Shown: piece after piece, positions 35,468-46,690 of the stretch
Numbering within the stretch: the first letter of the stretch is position 1
How the letters are laid out: each line of letters begins with the position of its first letter
Source: Blasia pusilla
Taxonomy: Eukaryota; Marchantiophyta; Marchantiopsida; Blasiales
NCBI GenBank assembly: GCA_050084515.1
Contig: CM114273.1
Span: 23,002,001-23,066,000, forward strand
Reading direction: 5' to 3'
DNA: 64,000 nucleotides
Notes under the pieces: generated by a model
Seen by the model: only the letters and a program-made list of their open reading frames with translations
Databases searched by the model: none
Told to the model about the DNA's origin: nothing
Translations under genes and position numbers: made by a program

Positions 35468-38141
35468 GATGTAAGCGGTAATTTGGCGGCTCAATAGTTT
35501 GAAGTCGGGTAGATCGACGACGAGTTCCTATTTCAATTGTTTCATCATCGGAGGAAATGTATGAACTATCCATGCCATGATTGATGGGTTGAGAGTTTGG
35601 AACCATAGGTTTGAGAACATCATTATCATTAGGCTCATCAACTAAGTCCACCGTTTCAGCGCTCAAAGATTGTAGAGGAGTATCCCTTATAGGTTTACTA
35701 GACTCGGTGGAATAATTTTGAACTCCTACTGGTGCAATAATCTCAGGGTCGTAGGTCATGTTAGATGAAGTTGTGGGTAGATTGGCTTTGCTTGAAGTCC
35801 TCTGTTGTTGCTCTTCTTTGTGCTCTCGAATCCAATGTTCCATTTCAAGACCATCTTCATCTCTTCCAAGCCCCTCAGAATCAAAAAATTTAGTATTGAC
35901 GATATGAGTATCCTCTCTCCCTTTGATGCCATGAATTCCACATATCATATCCACCTCCATTAGGTCCTCATCTTGCAAGTCAAGGTTATCTTCATGATTA
36001 CCATCATGGTTTCTTGCATGCAAGCTAGATTCACTGCCATCTTCTACTACCCTTCTAGCTTGTTCTTGTCCATCCCTTTCTAAAAAGTATTGCTTGTATA
36101 AGAGCGCTTGTCTTGATTTCCGAGAAACACCCTTGTCTCCAAACCTTGAGTTTGTGTAGATGTTAATCAAATCCTTGGCATGCTCATTGGTCAATTTATT
36201 CCTGTGCTTGTTGTGGATGAAACCATAACTACTCCAATTTCTCTCCGCTAAAGAAGATGAAACCACTTGTGCTAATATGGACTTACCCACATAGCGGAAT
36301 GTTAGTGCACCTTGACCATGCATACTCCATCAATCAGAGGGACTAAGTTAATCAACAACTTCCCTACCAAATTCATCCACAAATATTTCTTGATGGTTCA
36401 CAATGTTGCCCAACTCTTGCAAGCAAGTTGCCACATAAGAATTAGCCTAGGTGACATTGAGGCCATGCCTCAATGTCACCTAGGCTAATTCAGAAACGTT
36501 GCATAAAGTTTCAGATATTGTTTGAAATCTCTCATGCACTCAGCATTTGAAGTGACGTCTTGAACACTTTCAAGAAGATTGTAAGGGGCGAGAATGTAGC
36601 CTATTGCATATAACTTGTTGTGGATAAGTGCCCATCGCCTAGAAATAACATCGATCATCTCTATAGCTCTAGACATTGTGACAAAATCACCGCGATGCCT
36701 TCCGCCCACACCGGGCCATGGAGTTACATGAAAAGAACAAGTTTCTTCCATTCTCTCCAAAATACGACGATAAATACACCCAATCATTGCTTTATGACCA
36801 TCACACTCTCTTAACAGAATAATAGTTGGTTGAGCCGTAACAAACAACTCCTCACCCTCCATCCAAAAATCGTGATTGGCCACAGTAGTCTCAATCTCTC
36901 GTGCCTTCTCCCTTTGGCTCGCATTCCTGCCATTGAAATACTCCCTAAAAGCATTGGTGGCAACCATGGCGTGGAACGCCTCCCTCAATTCTAAGACACG
37001 TCCTAACGTGATAAATTTTTTTGCAAAGCGTGTATTTGCAAGAAGCAACAATTGTCTCTTCATTGGATTGGTTTCCATAAATTTGGCCATCACCCAAGTT
37101 CTAGGCTTTCATAAATACTACCATCTCACGAGCTTGCGCAAAAATCGTGTCCAACCAAGGCCATTTACCCCACTCTTTGCAGACTAGATCAAGAGAATGC
37201 CATACGGATCCACCCCAAAGAATATGAGGCAATTTTGCTTCGATAATTTTCCCTGCTGCTCGGTCATTGCTAGCATTATCTGTCACAAGTTGCAACACAT
37301 TCTCTGGATCGATGCGCATGATAGGCTTCTCTATGTGAAATGCCAACCATTCCGCTGTTTGGGATTCCCCTTTGGTGTTTACTGACTCAATCATGACCTC
37401 ATCTTGTGGATAGGAGACCATTATGTTTGCTAAAGACTCGCTCCTCACATTGGTCTAAGAATCCGTTATGATCGTGGCCCCCAAGTACAAATTTTCCAAT
37501 ATGCCATCCACCTTTTCCTTCACCTTCCCCATATGTTTCTCAAGTAGGGTGGTGCGCAATGAATTGTAACAAGGACATGAGTAACCCTTTACCTTTGTTA
37601 TTGCCAACACTGCTTCTTTGAAAGAATCTTGCCATACTATGTTGAATGGTATTCCACATTCGTAGAAACACTTTGCCCACATATCATTTGCAACTTCTAT
37701 TCCTTGGATTTTGAAAGAATCCCTCATATCAGCTTGCTTCTTCCCAAAATTACTACTCCCTCGAATGGGCCCAACAACTCTTCTGCATTCTTTGAGATTG
37801 TCACTCAATGGCATGTCCGTAATCCCATCAATATTTTGTACAACATAAATACTATTTCTTGTTTGTTGCAAACCTATTTGTAAGGGAGTCGTCTCTTCCA
37901 CTTCACTCGAAGGTCTCGCTTCCCTTCTTTGTCCATTTCCGACTAGTGCCCTATTTTGGAGATCCCGTTGCACGCTGGGAGGGACCTTCATACATAATTT
38001 GGCACGATGGGTATCCTGATTCCCATCCCTTGTCTTTCATCTCTCTCGTGAAAACTGCTCCACCATCCGCCTGTTATGATAGGTTTTCATAGAATAGGAA
38101 CAATACTTGCAGTGCCATCTACTTGATGTTCCATCTTCCAT
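35433..38141 (-). pseudogene. hAT transposase (BED finger, DUF659, hAT dimerisation)
   Basis: Starts at the ATG 38141: MEDGTSSRWHCKYC is a BED zinc-finger start and CMKVPPSV its end, in frame except for one TGA. Then GATIITDS (first catalytic Asp, about 37465), a stop, and VLQLVTDNASNDRAAGK (second Asp, about 37270) with the DUF659 context. A one-base frameshift at about 37100 leads to a helical region (36485-37093). A perfect palindrome interrupts at 36439-36491. The C-terminal part carries SSSLAERNWSSYGFIHNKHR near 36240, the hAT dimerisation motif with the Glu, followed by an acidic tail. Transposase cuts and rejoins the element's ends. At least four lesions make it non-functional. Confidence 0.85.
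36439..36491. repeat. Perfect 25-bp inverted repeat in hAT transposase
   Basis: Arms 36439-36463 and 36467-36491 are exact reverse complements with a 3-nt spacer. It sits where the transposase frame breaks. Confidence 0.95.
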
Positions 38142-38435
38142 CTGTACTTCTCTGGTTTTGGTCATTACTACAGGCACTCACTAATCCCACCCAACAATAT
38201 TTAGAAATTCGCAACAATTTACTATGTCAATATAAGTATATATCGATAAGGAAAATGTATGCAACTTACATCAGATGTTATCCGTGAGATCTCCAATAAC
38301 AAAACTTGGAACACTTGTTATGGACAAGAAAGATCAATATGCTAACCTAGATAACCGAAATACCTTTAGTATCAAGGTTATCTAGTGGCAAAACATATTC
38401 TCACTTATCAAGTTTAACTATCTATGGAGAAAAAA

Positions 38436-38443
<8 letters not shown>

Positions 38444-38474
<31 letters not shown>
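38444..38474. repeat. (AG)n microsatellite
   Basis: About 31 bp of AG following a 14-bp A run, about 0.3 kb upstream of the hAT transposase start on its 5' side. Confidence 0.95.
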
Positions 38475-38477
<3 letters not shown>

Positions 38478-39570
38478 AGGGAGGAATGAGATTGTGAGGG
38501 TATAAAGAAATGAGCAAGTTTATATAGAGGAGGATGGAAGGAAGAGAATGAACCCCTCTAACTCCCCAAATCATCTACCCCCACTTACAATTGATTGCTA
38601 AACCATCTCTATTAATTTTCTTTAATAAACCTATTTTTATTCTCCTATTAGATTCCTTCTTGACCTATCCTAAATTCTTGACCTAGTTTAAATTTCCAAC
38701 AGACCTATTTTGCAATAAAACCACCCTATTCAAATCTATTTTAATATTGTCATTCCTTTCTCCACCATTAGGATCCCAAATTCATCAATTACTCTCATTT
38801 CTAACTAACCTATATTCTCCTACAACAACCCTATTCCAACCTCTAAAGTCAATCACCCAAACCATAATAGTGACAAAATTTATTTAAGACCTCACTAAAA
38901 TCATAGGGCCCGCTCACAACCCAAGGCCTGCAAGGAGCCAGTGCACGGCCTCGCGCCCTAGCCTGCATGCGGGCTCCGAGGCCCGCAAGCAGCTTGCACA
39001 AAGGGCCATCCACGGGCTCCCGTGCCTGCGGACAGGCTCAACGGCCCACATAAGAGCCCTAGCCCTAGCCCGTACGCGGGCTCCAGGGCCCGTGCAGAGC
39101 TCGCACTACGGGCCTGGAGTCCGTGCTGAAGCTCTGCACGGGCTCTAGGGCCCGCAACTAGCCCGCGCTTCTCGGCTCGGAGGGACTACATACGAGCCCA
39201 TGCCATAGCCCACATGCGGGCTCCCATGCCTGCAAGCAGCCCGCCCACACCCAAGCTCATAACGAGCCCGCGCAAGGGCTTGGCGGCCCGCGACATAGCC
39301 CGCAGGCGGGCTCCAAGGCTCGCAATGAGCCCGTGCGTGGGCTTGGCAGCCCACATACGAGCCCGAGCCCAACCCCTAGTCCGCATGCGGGATCCCAAGC
39401 CGCATGCAGGGTTTCAGGGCCCGCACCCTAGCCCGCACGTCGCAACCTAGGCCTGCACTCTTCATCGCAGCCCGCAAGTAGAGCCTGCGCGGTCAATCTA
39501 GGCGGCACAGAAACCCGTGCTCGCGCCCGGTGTTCCATGTCATGGTCATGTGCAACCTTGATACTTGGGC

Positions 39571-39886
39571 CCGCACGTCCGTGTCCATCCATAGGATGGA
39601 CATAAGTCCGCGGACACGGACTTTGTTCGTGTGCAATCCTGATAAACATAGGCTTTGTACTTTGTTAATGCCTGTCTTAAGCTCGCATGGCGGGCTGGGG
39701 GCCTCCATGAGCAGCACGCAACGGGTGTGGGCTCTATCAGCTTGGGTCTACACGGCGGGCTCAGGTGTAGGCTTTGGGTATCGGGGCCCGCACGTCCATG
39801 TACGTCCATAAGACGGACATAAGTGTACGGACATGAACTTTGTCCGTGTGGAGCCCTGATTAACATAGGCTTTGTACTTTGTTAAT
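39571..39886. repeat. Tandem duplication of hAT/MITE end and host flank
   Basis: About 100 bp (CCGCACGTCC at 39571 to TTTGTTAAT at 39669), including the MITE's right terminus and host DNA beyond it, recurs at 39788-39886 (offset 217 bp) with moderate divergence. The second terminus reads GGAGCCCTG followed by ATTAACAT. Confidence 0.85.
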
Positions 39887-42800
39887 TCGTTAGGTCCTAA
39901 ATTTCAGTTGGGTTGAAGATGGGGATACTTTCTTGTAGGCCCTTAGATTAAATCAAATCAAGCCTTTTGACATGACTATGGCCATTGGCTAATTTCCATA
40001 CGATTGCCTTCTTAAATAAAATTTGAAAGAAAATTTATACCATTTTTCATCATCACCCAAATAGATGTGGGAGATGAGATCCAACCAACTCCATTTTTTC
40101 TTATTGTTATTCACATGATCAATAATCAAATTACCTATGGTATTAAAATAATTCTAGAGATTTGTATTTTTAAAATATTTTTCCTGTCATGTAATTTAGA
40201 TGTAGTAATTGGAAGATGTAGATACTTTTTTCAAAAATACTTTTGGTCGTTGTAAAAGGGTGATTGGTAAGGAGAATTGTATTTAAACATGAATTATTAA
40301 TAAGACATCCGTGCACGGATCCCTCACTTACGGGTCCTTACTAGTCTAAATTGTGGCAGTTAAATCCCTTGCGCGTTGCCGAGATCTTGAATGTCCTACT
40401 CCACTCTTCCGACGCCTCACTAATTGTTTGCATTTTTTGCTTTTCCATTTTTGTCGTTAGTGAACCTGCTCGCTTGCCAACAAAGTCGTGGTAGTGTGCC
40501 CACTGTGCCGACCAGTGGAAGCGAATATGGGATTGGACGGATATAAGAGGACGAGATTGGAAGCTACCGCGAAGATGTCCTCCCGCGGCCCCGTCACAGC
40601 CAAAAGCAAGCCCGGGCTCTCTGGCCAGTACGCGGTCTCTAGCCACTCCGGACGAGGTAGTAGGCCAAACGGACGCGCAATTCGACCTGGTCGATCTCGA
40701 GACAGTAATCTGACGGCCTCAATGGAAGACTTCTGAAGAACACCACGTTTCTCGCTTTGGACATAGTCAGTGATATGAGAAAATCGTCAAAGGTCTGTCG
40801 CGGAAGCAAACCACAACGAAACGAAGGAACGTGTTGAAATCTTCCCTGCGCCGTCCATTCCTGGCGTCAAGACGTGATTTCGCCTAATGGCGGGGTTTTG
40901 CTGGGAATGCCCGCTTCTTCCGTCTCTTCTACTACACGATCGATGGATGTCCCTATGTTTGTTTGTTTTTTTTTTTAAATGTTCTGTGTAGGTGCTTGGG
41001 GCAAGTGTAATAGCATCAATTCATAAAACAATGCGCGGTTTTGGCTCATAGGTTGATTCCGATTTCCAACAATGTTACAGTAACGGAAACGTCCAGTTTG
41101 CAGGACTTCTAAGCGTGCAGATCTCGCATCTACATAGCATCTACATACAAGAACCAAATCGTCGTGTAAAATTTGCAGCAGGTTAAGAAGTCTAACGGGT
41201 AGCCAACTACGTTGGAGTCCATCGACCACGACCATAGATTCACACCGGGATGTGGCATGTAAACAGGGTTGACTGTTTTGATCACGGGAACATGCCGCGA
41301 GTCCGCGACTGCTGACCCCGTCCACCACAATTAATGCCTGACTTCTTGTTCTTCCTTGACGCCACCGTTGATGCCAGCCTGCTTCACTCACTGGACCGTC
41401 TGGACTCTGGAGTCCAGACTCTGGACATAGTTCCTGGTTTCAAACTTTATTCCTCGATGACGGGAGACATGCCCTGTGCTACACCGTTATCTAGGGCTTG
41501 CCTCGGGTTTGCATAGTCCTCCCCACTGAGTCCTCAACTGATTCGAGATTGATCGCGCTGCTCCTTGGCAAGAGCGACGATGAGCACGGTGTTCTTATTG
41601 TGAATGCGGTTGGAGCACCGAGTCGTTTCTCTTGCTGTTAGGATCCGCGAAGTTCTATCTAAGTAGTTTGTTCCTATCGTAGATTTGGAGGAAGTCAATA
41701 ACGTTTGAATTATAATCTCATCCGGAGGCTCATCGAATTATCATCTAAGCGGCGCTGAATCCACTGGCGTTGGTGTGTGCGTTGGGAGAAAAGCTAATCT
41801 GGTGATTTGAATCTAGCCAAGCAAGAGGGCTCCGCCTAGCTAGCTGGTAAGTGAGACGCGTTTACTCACTGGCTTAAACTTTTTGACCGGATTCATGCGG
41901 GATCTTACGCTGGTTTCATTTCTTCCTAAATTCATCTTTCCACGCACGAAATGATTGTGTTTTCGAACGAATCATTAAATGTAGGCCTCCTACGATTCTA
42001 AACATCGTACGGAGGGAGCGTTGCACTCGACCTTACGGGTGTTCGAGGTCGTTCAATTTTATCGATAAAGATTTGGCGTTGAGATACTGGAATGTCAGGC
42101 TGCGGCTCGAATTCTGAATACACGGGGATCTCTGACAAATCCAAGTAGGTTGGAGGATGCGCAGGGATTTCCAGACCAACAAGTAGAGTTGTGCAGATGT
42201 ACAGAGAAATGCTTGGGCGGTGTGATGAAGTTACTAAACTGACGATCAGCATATTGAAGCGCTATCAATTATAGTCAAGATATTGCGTTGTAGAAGCGAT
42301 ACAACTTCTATGATAGGAATCCCTGCAATGATGGAGGATATAGTCTTTCAAATCGTTTAGTAGACATCATACGGATAGATCAATTGATTCCAGGAAAGTT
42401 CCTTGCATTCTCCCAATCGTGATATTTTAAGGATCCTTTTGAAAATTTGGATATCGACCAGAGCGAAGTTAGCGATTGTTTTGATCTACGACTGATTGTG
42501 ACGTCGCGATGTACGGTCTTTAAGGCCCTGGAAACAATCTTCAACAGTTCCCAGGTTACTAGATCTTAGACGACGTGAGATGACGTTAACTTTTTCCGTA
42601 GAAGTTGCTTCAGAAATTGAGCCTTTCGATCTCCGTCGTGTCGATGACCTCAAACTCGACGCTTGCGCTTTCGGGAACGTTGATTAGGATACACATGGAC
42701 AGAAAATTCACCATGAACAGATCCAAATAGTTAATGCTGCGTCGTACACTCATCCTAAACTTAGATTGCAGTAGTCGTTGTGTGGGGAAAGACATTTCAA

Positions 42801-43060
42801 ATTTAGTTCTCACTACCTATAGCTGGCTTTTGAATTCTCAAAGGAAAATGGAGATGAGACATTTGGTGTTTGATTAGAAATAATTGACCGTGACAGATTT
42901 TCCCAGCAATTTCTTCTACGTTTTCGATTCGAGGTCTCGCGAATGTGTTACATTCATGGCCGCATGATCCACGTACTAACTACTGATAAGAAGTTTACTG
43001 TGGAGATGACAATTCATGCTATGCAGGTTGAGATTGAGATTAAGCCTAATAGTTTGCCAG
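39887..43060. other. Unassigned low-repeat sequence
   Basis: Relatively CpG-rich, transposon-poor DNA upstream of the DUF569 gene. Open stretches on both strands (40341-40736, 40975-41391, 41998-42252, 42610-42813) have no family I can name. Near 40290-40345 a hairpin followed by ACTAGT resembles a Helitron 3' end, but no 5' partner was found. It may hold unrecognised exons or long regulatory sequence. Confidence 0.3.
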
Positions 43061-43078
43061 TATAAATCATGGACGTCA
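43061..43078 (+). promoter_or_regulatory. TATA box and ACGT element of DUF569 gene
   Basis: TATAAA at 43061-43066, immediately followed by the palindrome GACGTC (43072-43077), a C-box/CRE-type site for plant bZIP factors. The TATA lies 90 bp before the first in-frame ATG (43151) and 162 bp before the family-consistent ATG (43223). Motif reading only. Confidence 0.45.
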
Positions 43079-43222
43079 CACACATAGTGTTTTGTAATTG
43101 GATTTTGGTTAAAATTGACATTTCGTTCCTAACTCGTGGAGTATTTCGATATGTCCCTCCGAGGATATTCTTATCGTGAGGAAGATCTAAACCTCTGTGC
43201 TCGTGGGGCTGTTTTACAGATT

Positions 43223-43906
43223 ATGGAATACTTCCAGAATGCCAAAACCGTGCGGCTGAAGGGTCCTCATGGCAAGTACTTGTGGGCTGATGATGATGGT
43301 TACAAAGTAGTTCAGAACAAGGAAGGTCGGAACATTGCGGCGCATTGGCGGGTGGAGCGTGTTCCGGATAGCAACAGGCTCAGATTTAAGAGTTGCTCTC
43401 AAGATGCATACCTGACTGCCACTGGTGATAAGGCCCTTATGGGGGTGATTGGCAAGACTGTGGCTGTTACGAAGGTTCTGCTTGAAGAGTCGTCAATGGA
43501 ATGGGAACCGGTTAAGGATGGTCAACACGCATTCAGGCTCAAGACCTCCCATGGCACATTCCTTCGAGCTAACAGGGGCGTTCCAGCGTTGAGACACTCT
43601 GTGACTCATGATCTTCCGGAAAAACTCAAACATCAGGCTTATCTTCAATGGCAAGTAGAAATTGTTTTTGGTATCAATTCAGGTCGGGATTCACTCATGG
43701 GTCCAATTTTGCGGAATCCCGATTCGGTCAAGATTCCTGAAGATCAATCGGATTCGATTAAGAAAACAAAATCTCATTCGATGACGAACTCAGAATCCGA
43801 CTCAATTAAGAGGTCAGAATCAAACTCGATTAAGAGGTCAGAATCCGAGTCAACTAGGAGTTCAGAATCTAATTCGATTAGAAGTTCAGACTCGGTCAGA
43901 TTTTAA
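43223..43906 (+). CDS. DUF569 (fascin-like beta-trefoil) protein
   Basis: An intact, intron-less 227-codon gene. The N terminus MEYFQNAKTVRLKGPHGKYL, then WADDDG, HWRVERV, LRFKSC, YLTATG, MEWEPVKDG, FRLKTSHGTFLRAN and SVTHDLP match the plant DUF569 domain, a predicted actin-cross-linking/fascin-like beta-trefoil of about 145 residues. No biochemical function is firmly known. The start was chosen because the family begins with this MEYF-type N terminus; an in-frame ATG at 43151 would add 24 residues. After the domain (from about residue 160) comes a Ser/Lys/Glu/Arg tail with repeated SESNSIKR-type octapeptides encoded by roughly 24-bp units, unlike most relatives. Composition and the lack of stops suggest it is functional. 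Confidence 0.85.
   Translation: MEYFQNAKTVRLKGPHGKYLWADDDGYKVVQNKEGRNIAAHWRVERVPDSNRLRFKSCSQDAYLTATGDKALMGVIGKTVAVTKVLLEESSMEWEPVKDGQHAFRLKTSHGTFLRANRGVPALRHSVTHDLPEKLKHQAYLQWQVEIVFGINSGRDSLMGPILRNPDSVKIPEDQSDSIKKTKSHSMTNSESDSIKRSESNSIKRSESESTRSSESNSIRSSDSVRF
43775..43895 (+). repeat. 24-bp coding tandem repeats in DUF569 tail
   Basis: Consecutive units of the type TCAGAATCNAACTCGATTAAG (or with AGG/AGT changes) encode S-E-S-x-S-I-K/R-R/S. About five imperfect copies precede the stop. Confidence 0.8.
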
Positions 43907-45353
43907 AAAAAATCGCGTGCAATTTCAGATTCACGTTGACTTCCATCCAGAAATGGATATGTAGAGGTGGTGAGGCGGGGGATTTGATCATCATTTTAGA
44001 TTTGATGGCTTCCAATTTTAGTGTACATATAAAATAGGAGAGAGTTTTATTGCAGCTCTCGAGCCACCAGTTTCTAGGATCGATTTCAGATTCTCTAGAA
44101 AAACCACGAGTCACTTTGTTACTCGACGTATCAAACTGAAATGAACCTGAGAAACATTTCCAGTTCTCATCATGCCAGCCAATTATTTAGAACATCATTA
44201 GAAATGCATTAGAAATTCAAGACCGTCGCACTCTAACGAAGGTCTCATCATCGCAACATGGACCACTAGTTAACATGATGATGGATATATTATGGATGAT
44301 AGGTCCTCCGTATCTAAATACAAAAATGGATACAATATGGAGTTGCCCGTACATATGGTTGTCCTCCCCTCAACAAGTTATTCATGGGGAATACATTCTC
44401 CAAAGACGTGCTAAATGTGGAATAGATATTTAAGAATCTTTCGATCATCCTAAAGTTGGAACTCCAAGTTTCTTCCATTTGTCAACGAGGTGTGAAATAT
44501 GAAGTTTTTTGTTCAGTCTTTGATCTTCCGGAAGTCAATTTGTACACGGAATCTTATGTTGTTCATACTCCAATAAATTTGAATCTCTACTTTAGATCTT
44601 CTTTTGCCTCGTGAAGTATACGTACAAATTATTCAAGAACGGAATTTATCCAACTCTTGGATTCTCCCCTCCTATCTTAGACAGGTCGTTCCCTATCATT
44701 CAAATCATTGACTATCTTCTCATAGTTGGGTTCGACTTTCACATTTATTGTTATGACAATCCTTTGTTACTTATGGTTAAATTTAAGTTTATACCATGTA
44801 CCTTATGAGTGAAAAAGAACCAACCAAAAATAGAAAAGATAAACATGTGATAAAGATGAGAATGGGTCATTGAATTGGTGGAAAGGAAGATAAAGATGAG
44901 ATCATGAATAGATGTGATAAGATGAGATAAAGACACTAGAGTACTCTTATGCTAAGAGAAGAGACCATATAAGATAAGGATGAGTAAAGCTAATTTATTT
45001 TCATTGTACCTATCTCTAAGTATATAAAGGAAGATAAGAGACCTCAAAGTCTCGATTCAAGGGGCATTCTACTTTTGTGCAACTCTAGAGTCATTGTGGT
45101 CTTATGAGTTTGAGAGTTCTAATGATATCATAGCAAGGTATATTCAATGAGAGTGGATTACCTCTCTTGGAAGAATAACTAAATAATGATCCATTGTTGT
45201 CAGTTTGGAGAGGCTCGTTAGAGGTTCATAGTGGCCATTGAATTATAAATAGAGAAAGGGTGAAGAGCTATTTTGGAAGTAATGGATGGAGGAAGAGTGA
45301 GAGTGACTCTTAATTTCCGTTTCTAAATGTGTTCATCATCAAAATCTTTTATA
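43907..45353. other. AT-rich intergenic sequence
   Basis: The downstream flank of the DUF569 gene. A TATATAAAGG string at about 45020 lies in otherwise unassigned DNA. No gene was recognised. Confidence 0.35.
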
Positions 45354-46690
45354 TCTATGTTATTATGGGTGAGTGTCTTCTTGATTTGCAAACATCTCTG
45401 TGATTGACTTGTGGCAACTAGACAACGAGAAAAATATTTCACATGCTATGGGCAATAACAAAAAAATTTGAATTTATATGTAGCATAATTAATCTCTTCC
45501 CTTCACGGGTTATACACTAACTCTTCAAACACTTTTTTATTCCTTTGCATCGCATGGGGACCTTATCTATTTTATAATGGGCAACCCCACAAATACAATA
45601 AGACCAAATAGCAACATATTAGAATTTCTAGAATCACAGGATTAGATGGGTAAAGAGAAAGGGTTAGATGGGTAAGAAGAACGAATTTCAATAAGAAATT
45701 AAAAGTTTATTTATTAATTAATAATTTATAATCTAATTAAATAATATTATAATGGATGATCCTAAGTGATAATAAAGTGAAATAATTATAAATTTAATAA
45801 TTTTCTCCTTAATTAATATTTTATAAGAAAATAAAAAAAATTTAATGGAGAAAGAGTAGATATTTTTAAAATTTTATTGAAGGATGGAATTATTTAGGGG
45901 ATTGGGATATCATTTAAAATTTAATTGAGGAGTTGAATTATTTAGAAGAGTGGAATGTTTTAAGTCTAAAATCTAAGAAAATAGAAATTAATATAATCAT
46001 ATATATTTTTTAATTAATAAATTAATTCACATGTGATATTTTGGGAAAGAAAATTTTTATTTTAATAAATATGGGAAATATTTTAATTAACTATTTAATG
46101 AACGTTACTTTGGTGAAATAAATGAAAGGGGAAGAATAGATATTTTTCAAACTTTAATGAAAGAGAGAAATTATTTAAGAGAGTTGGGTATTATTGAAAA
46201 GAGAAAAATATTTTTCTTTTAAGATTTTAATAGAAATGAATATTGAAATAAAAATATTTCTGAATTATTAAAATTTTATTTTCATTCGTCCTTCTTGATT
46301 TGCAAACACCTCTCTTTTTCACACGTGGAAACTAGACAACGAGAAAAATGTTTCACATGCTACGGGCAACAAGATAAAATTTGAATTTATGTGCAGCATA
46401 ATTAATCTCTCCCCTTCACGGGGTATACACTAACTCTTCAACCACTTTTTTATTTCCCTTGTAACGCACGAGCACCTTATCTATATTATTGTGGGAGAGT
46501 GCCTTCTTGATTTGCAAACACCTTTCGGTTTGACACGTGGCAACTGGACAATGAGAAAATGTTTCACATGCTACGGGCAGTAAGAAAAAAATTTGAATTT
46601 ATATGCAACATCATTAATCTCTTCAAACACTTTTTTTATTTCCCGTGCATCACACGTGCACCTTACTATATATATATATATATATATCAC
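45354..46690 (+). repeat. Three related Helitron-like repeats
   Basis: Copies of about 205 bp begin near 45354, 46285 and 46480, sharing CTTCTTGATTTGCAAACA, CACATGCTA-GGGCA and a 3' GCA-C-CACG-G-ACCTTA block. Copies 1 and 3 start A|TCTAT(A/G)TTATT, the Helitron 5' form, and copy 3 starts right after the end of copy 2. Their 3' ends resemble the short hairpin and terminus of the bounded Helitron at 51.5 kb but lack a clean CTAG. About 700 bp of AT-rich sequence separates copies 1 and 2. No Rep/helicase gene is present. Confidence 0.55.
46665..46687. repeat. (TA)n microsatellite
   Basis: About 20 bp of alternating TA at the 3' end of the third Helitron-like repeat. Confidence 0.9.

Larger units (their letters stand above)
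33655..39560. mobile_element. Nested hAT transposon with transposase and kinase-like cargo
   Basis: Perfect 11-bp terminal inverted repeats CAAGGTTGCAC (33655-33665) and GTGCAACCTTG (39550-39560). Flanks ATACCCGA and ATACTTGG agree at 5 of 8 bases, with all differences transitions, so a decayed 8-bp target duplication is plausible. Subterminal regions (33.66-33.96 and 38.90-39.55 kb) are very GC-rich with repeated GGGCCCGC/GCCCGC motifs. Inside are a minus-strand transposase pseudogene (38141-35433) and a plus-strand kinase-like frame (34463-35467) meeting tail to tail. The element is inactive now. Confidence 0.7.
33316..39641. mobile_element. Outer hAT MITE split by a nested hAT element
   Basis: The left end CAAGGTTGCAC (33316-33326) and the right end GTGCAATCCTG (39631-39641) are near-perfect inverted termini, and the block is flanked by an exact 8-bp direct repeat ATAAACAT (33308-33315 and 39642-39649), the target-site length of hAT transposons. 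Only about 0.34 kb on the left and 0.08 kb on the right belong to this GC-rich MITE. The rest is a second hAT with its own termini at 33655 and 39560. Confidence 0.75.

Noticed and set aside
39145-39866. GC-rich open stretches with Ala/Arg/Gly repeats
   Set aside because: Same cause: hAT subterminal repeats with GGGCCCGC motifs.
40285-40345. Helitron 3' end (hairpin then ACTAGT)
   Set aside because: No 5' partner could be found within a reasonable distance; recorded only as a possibility.
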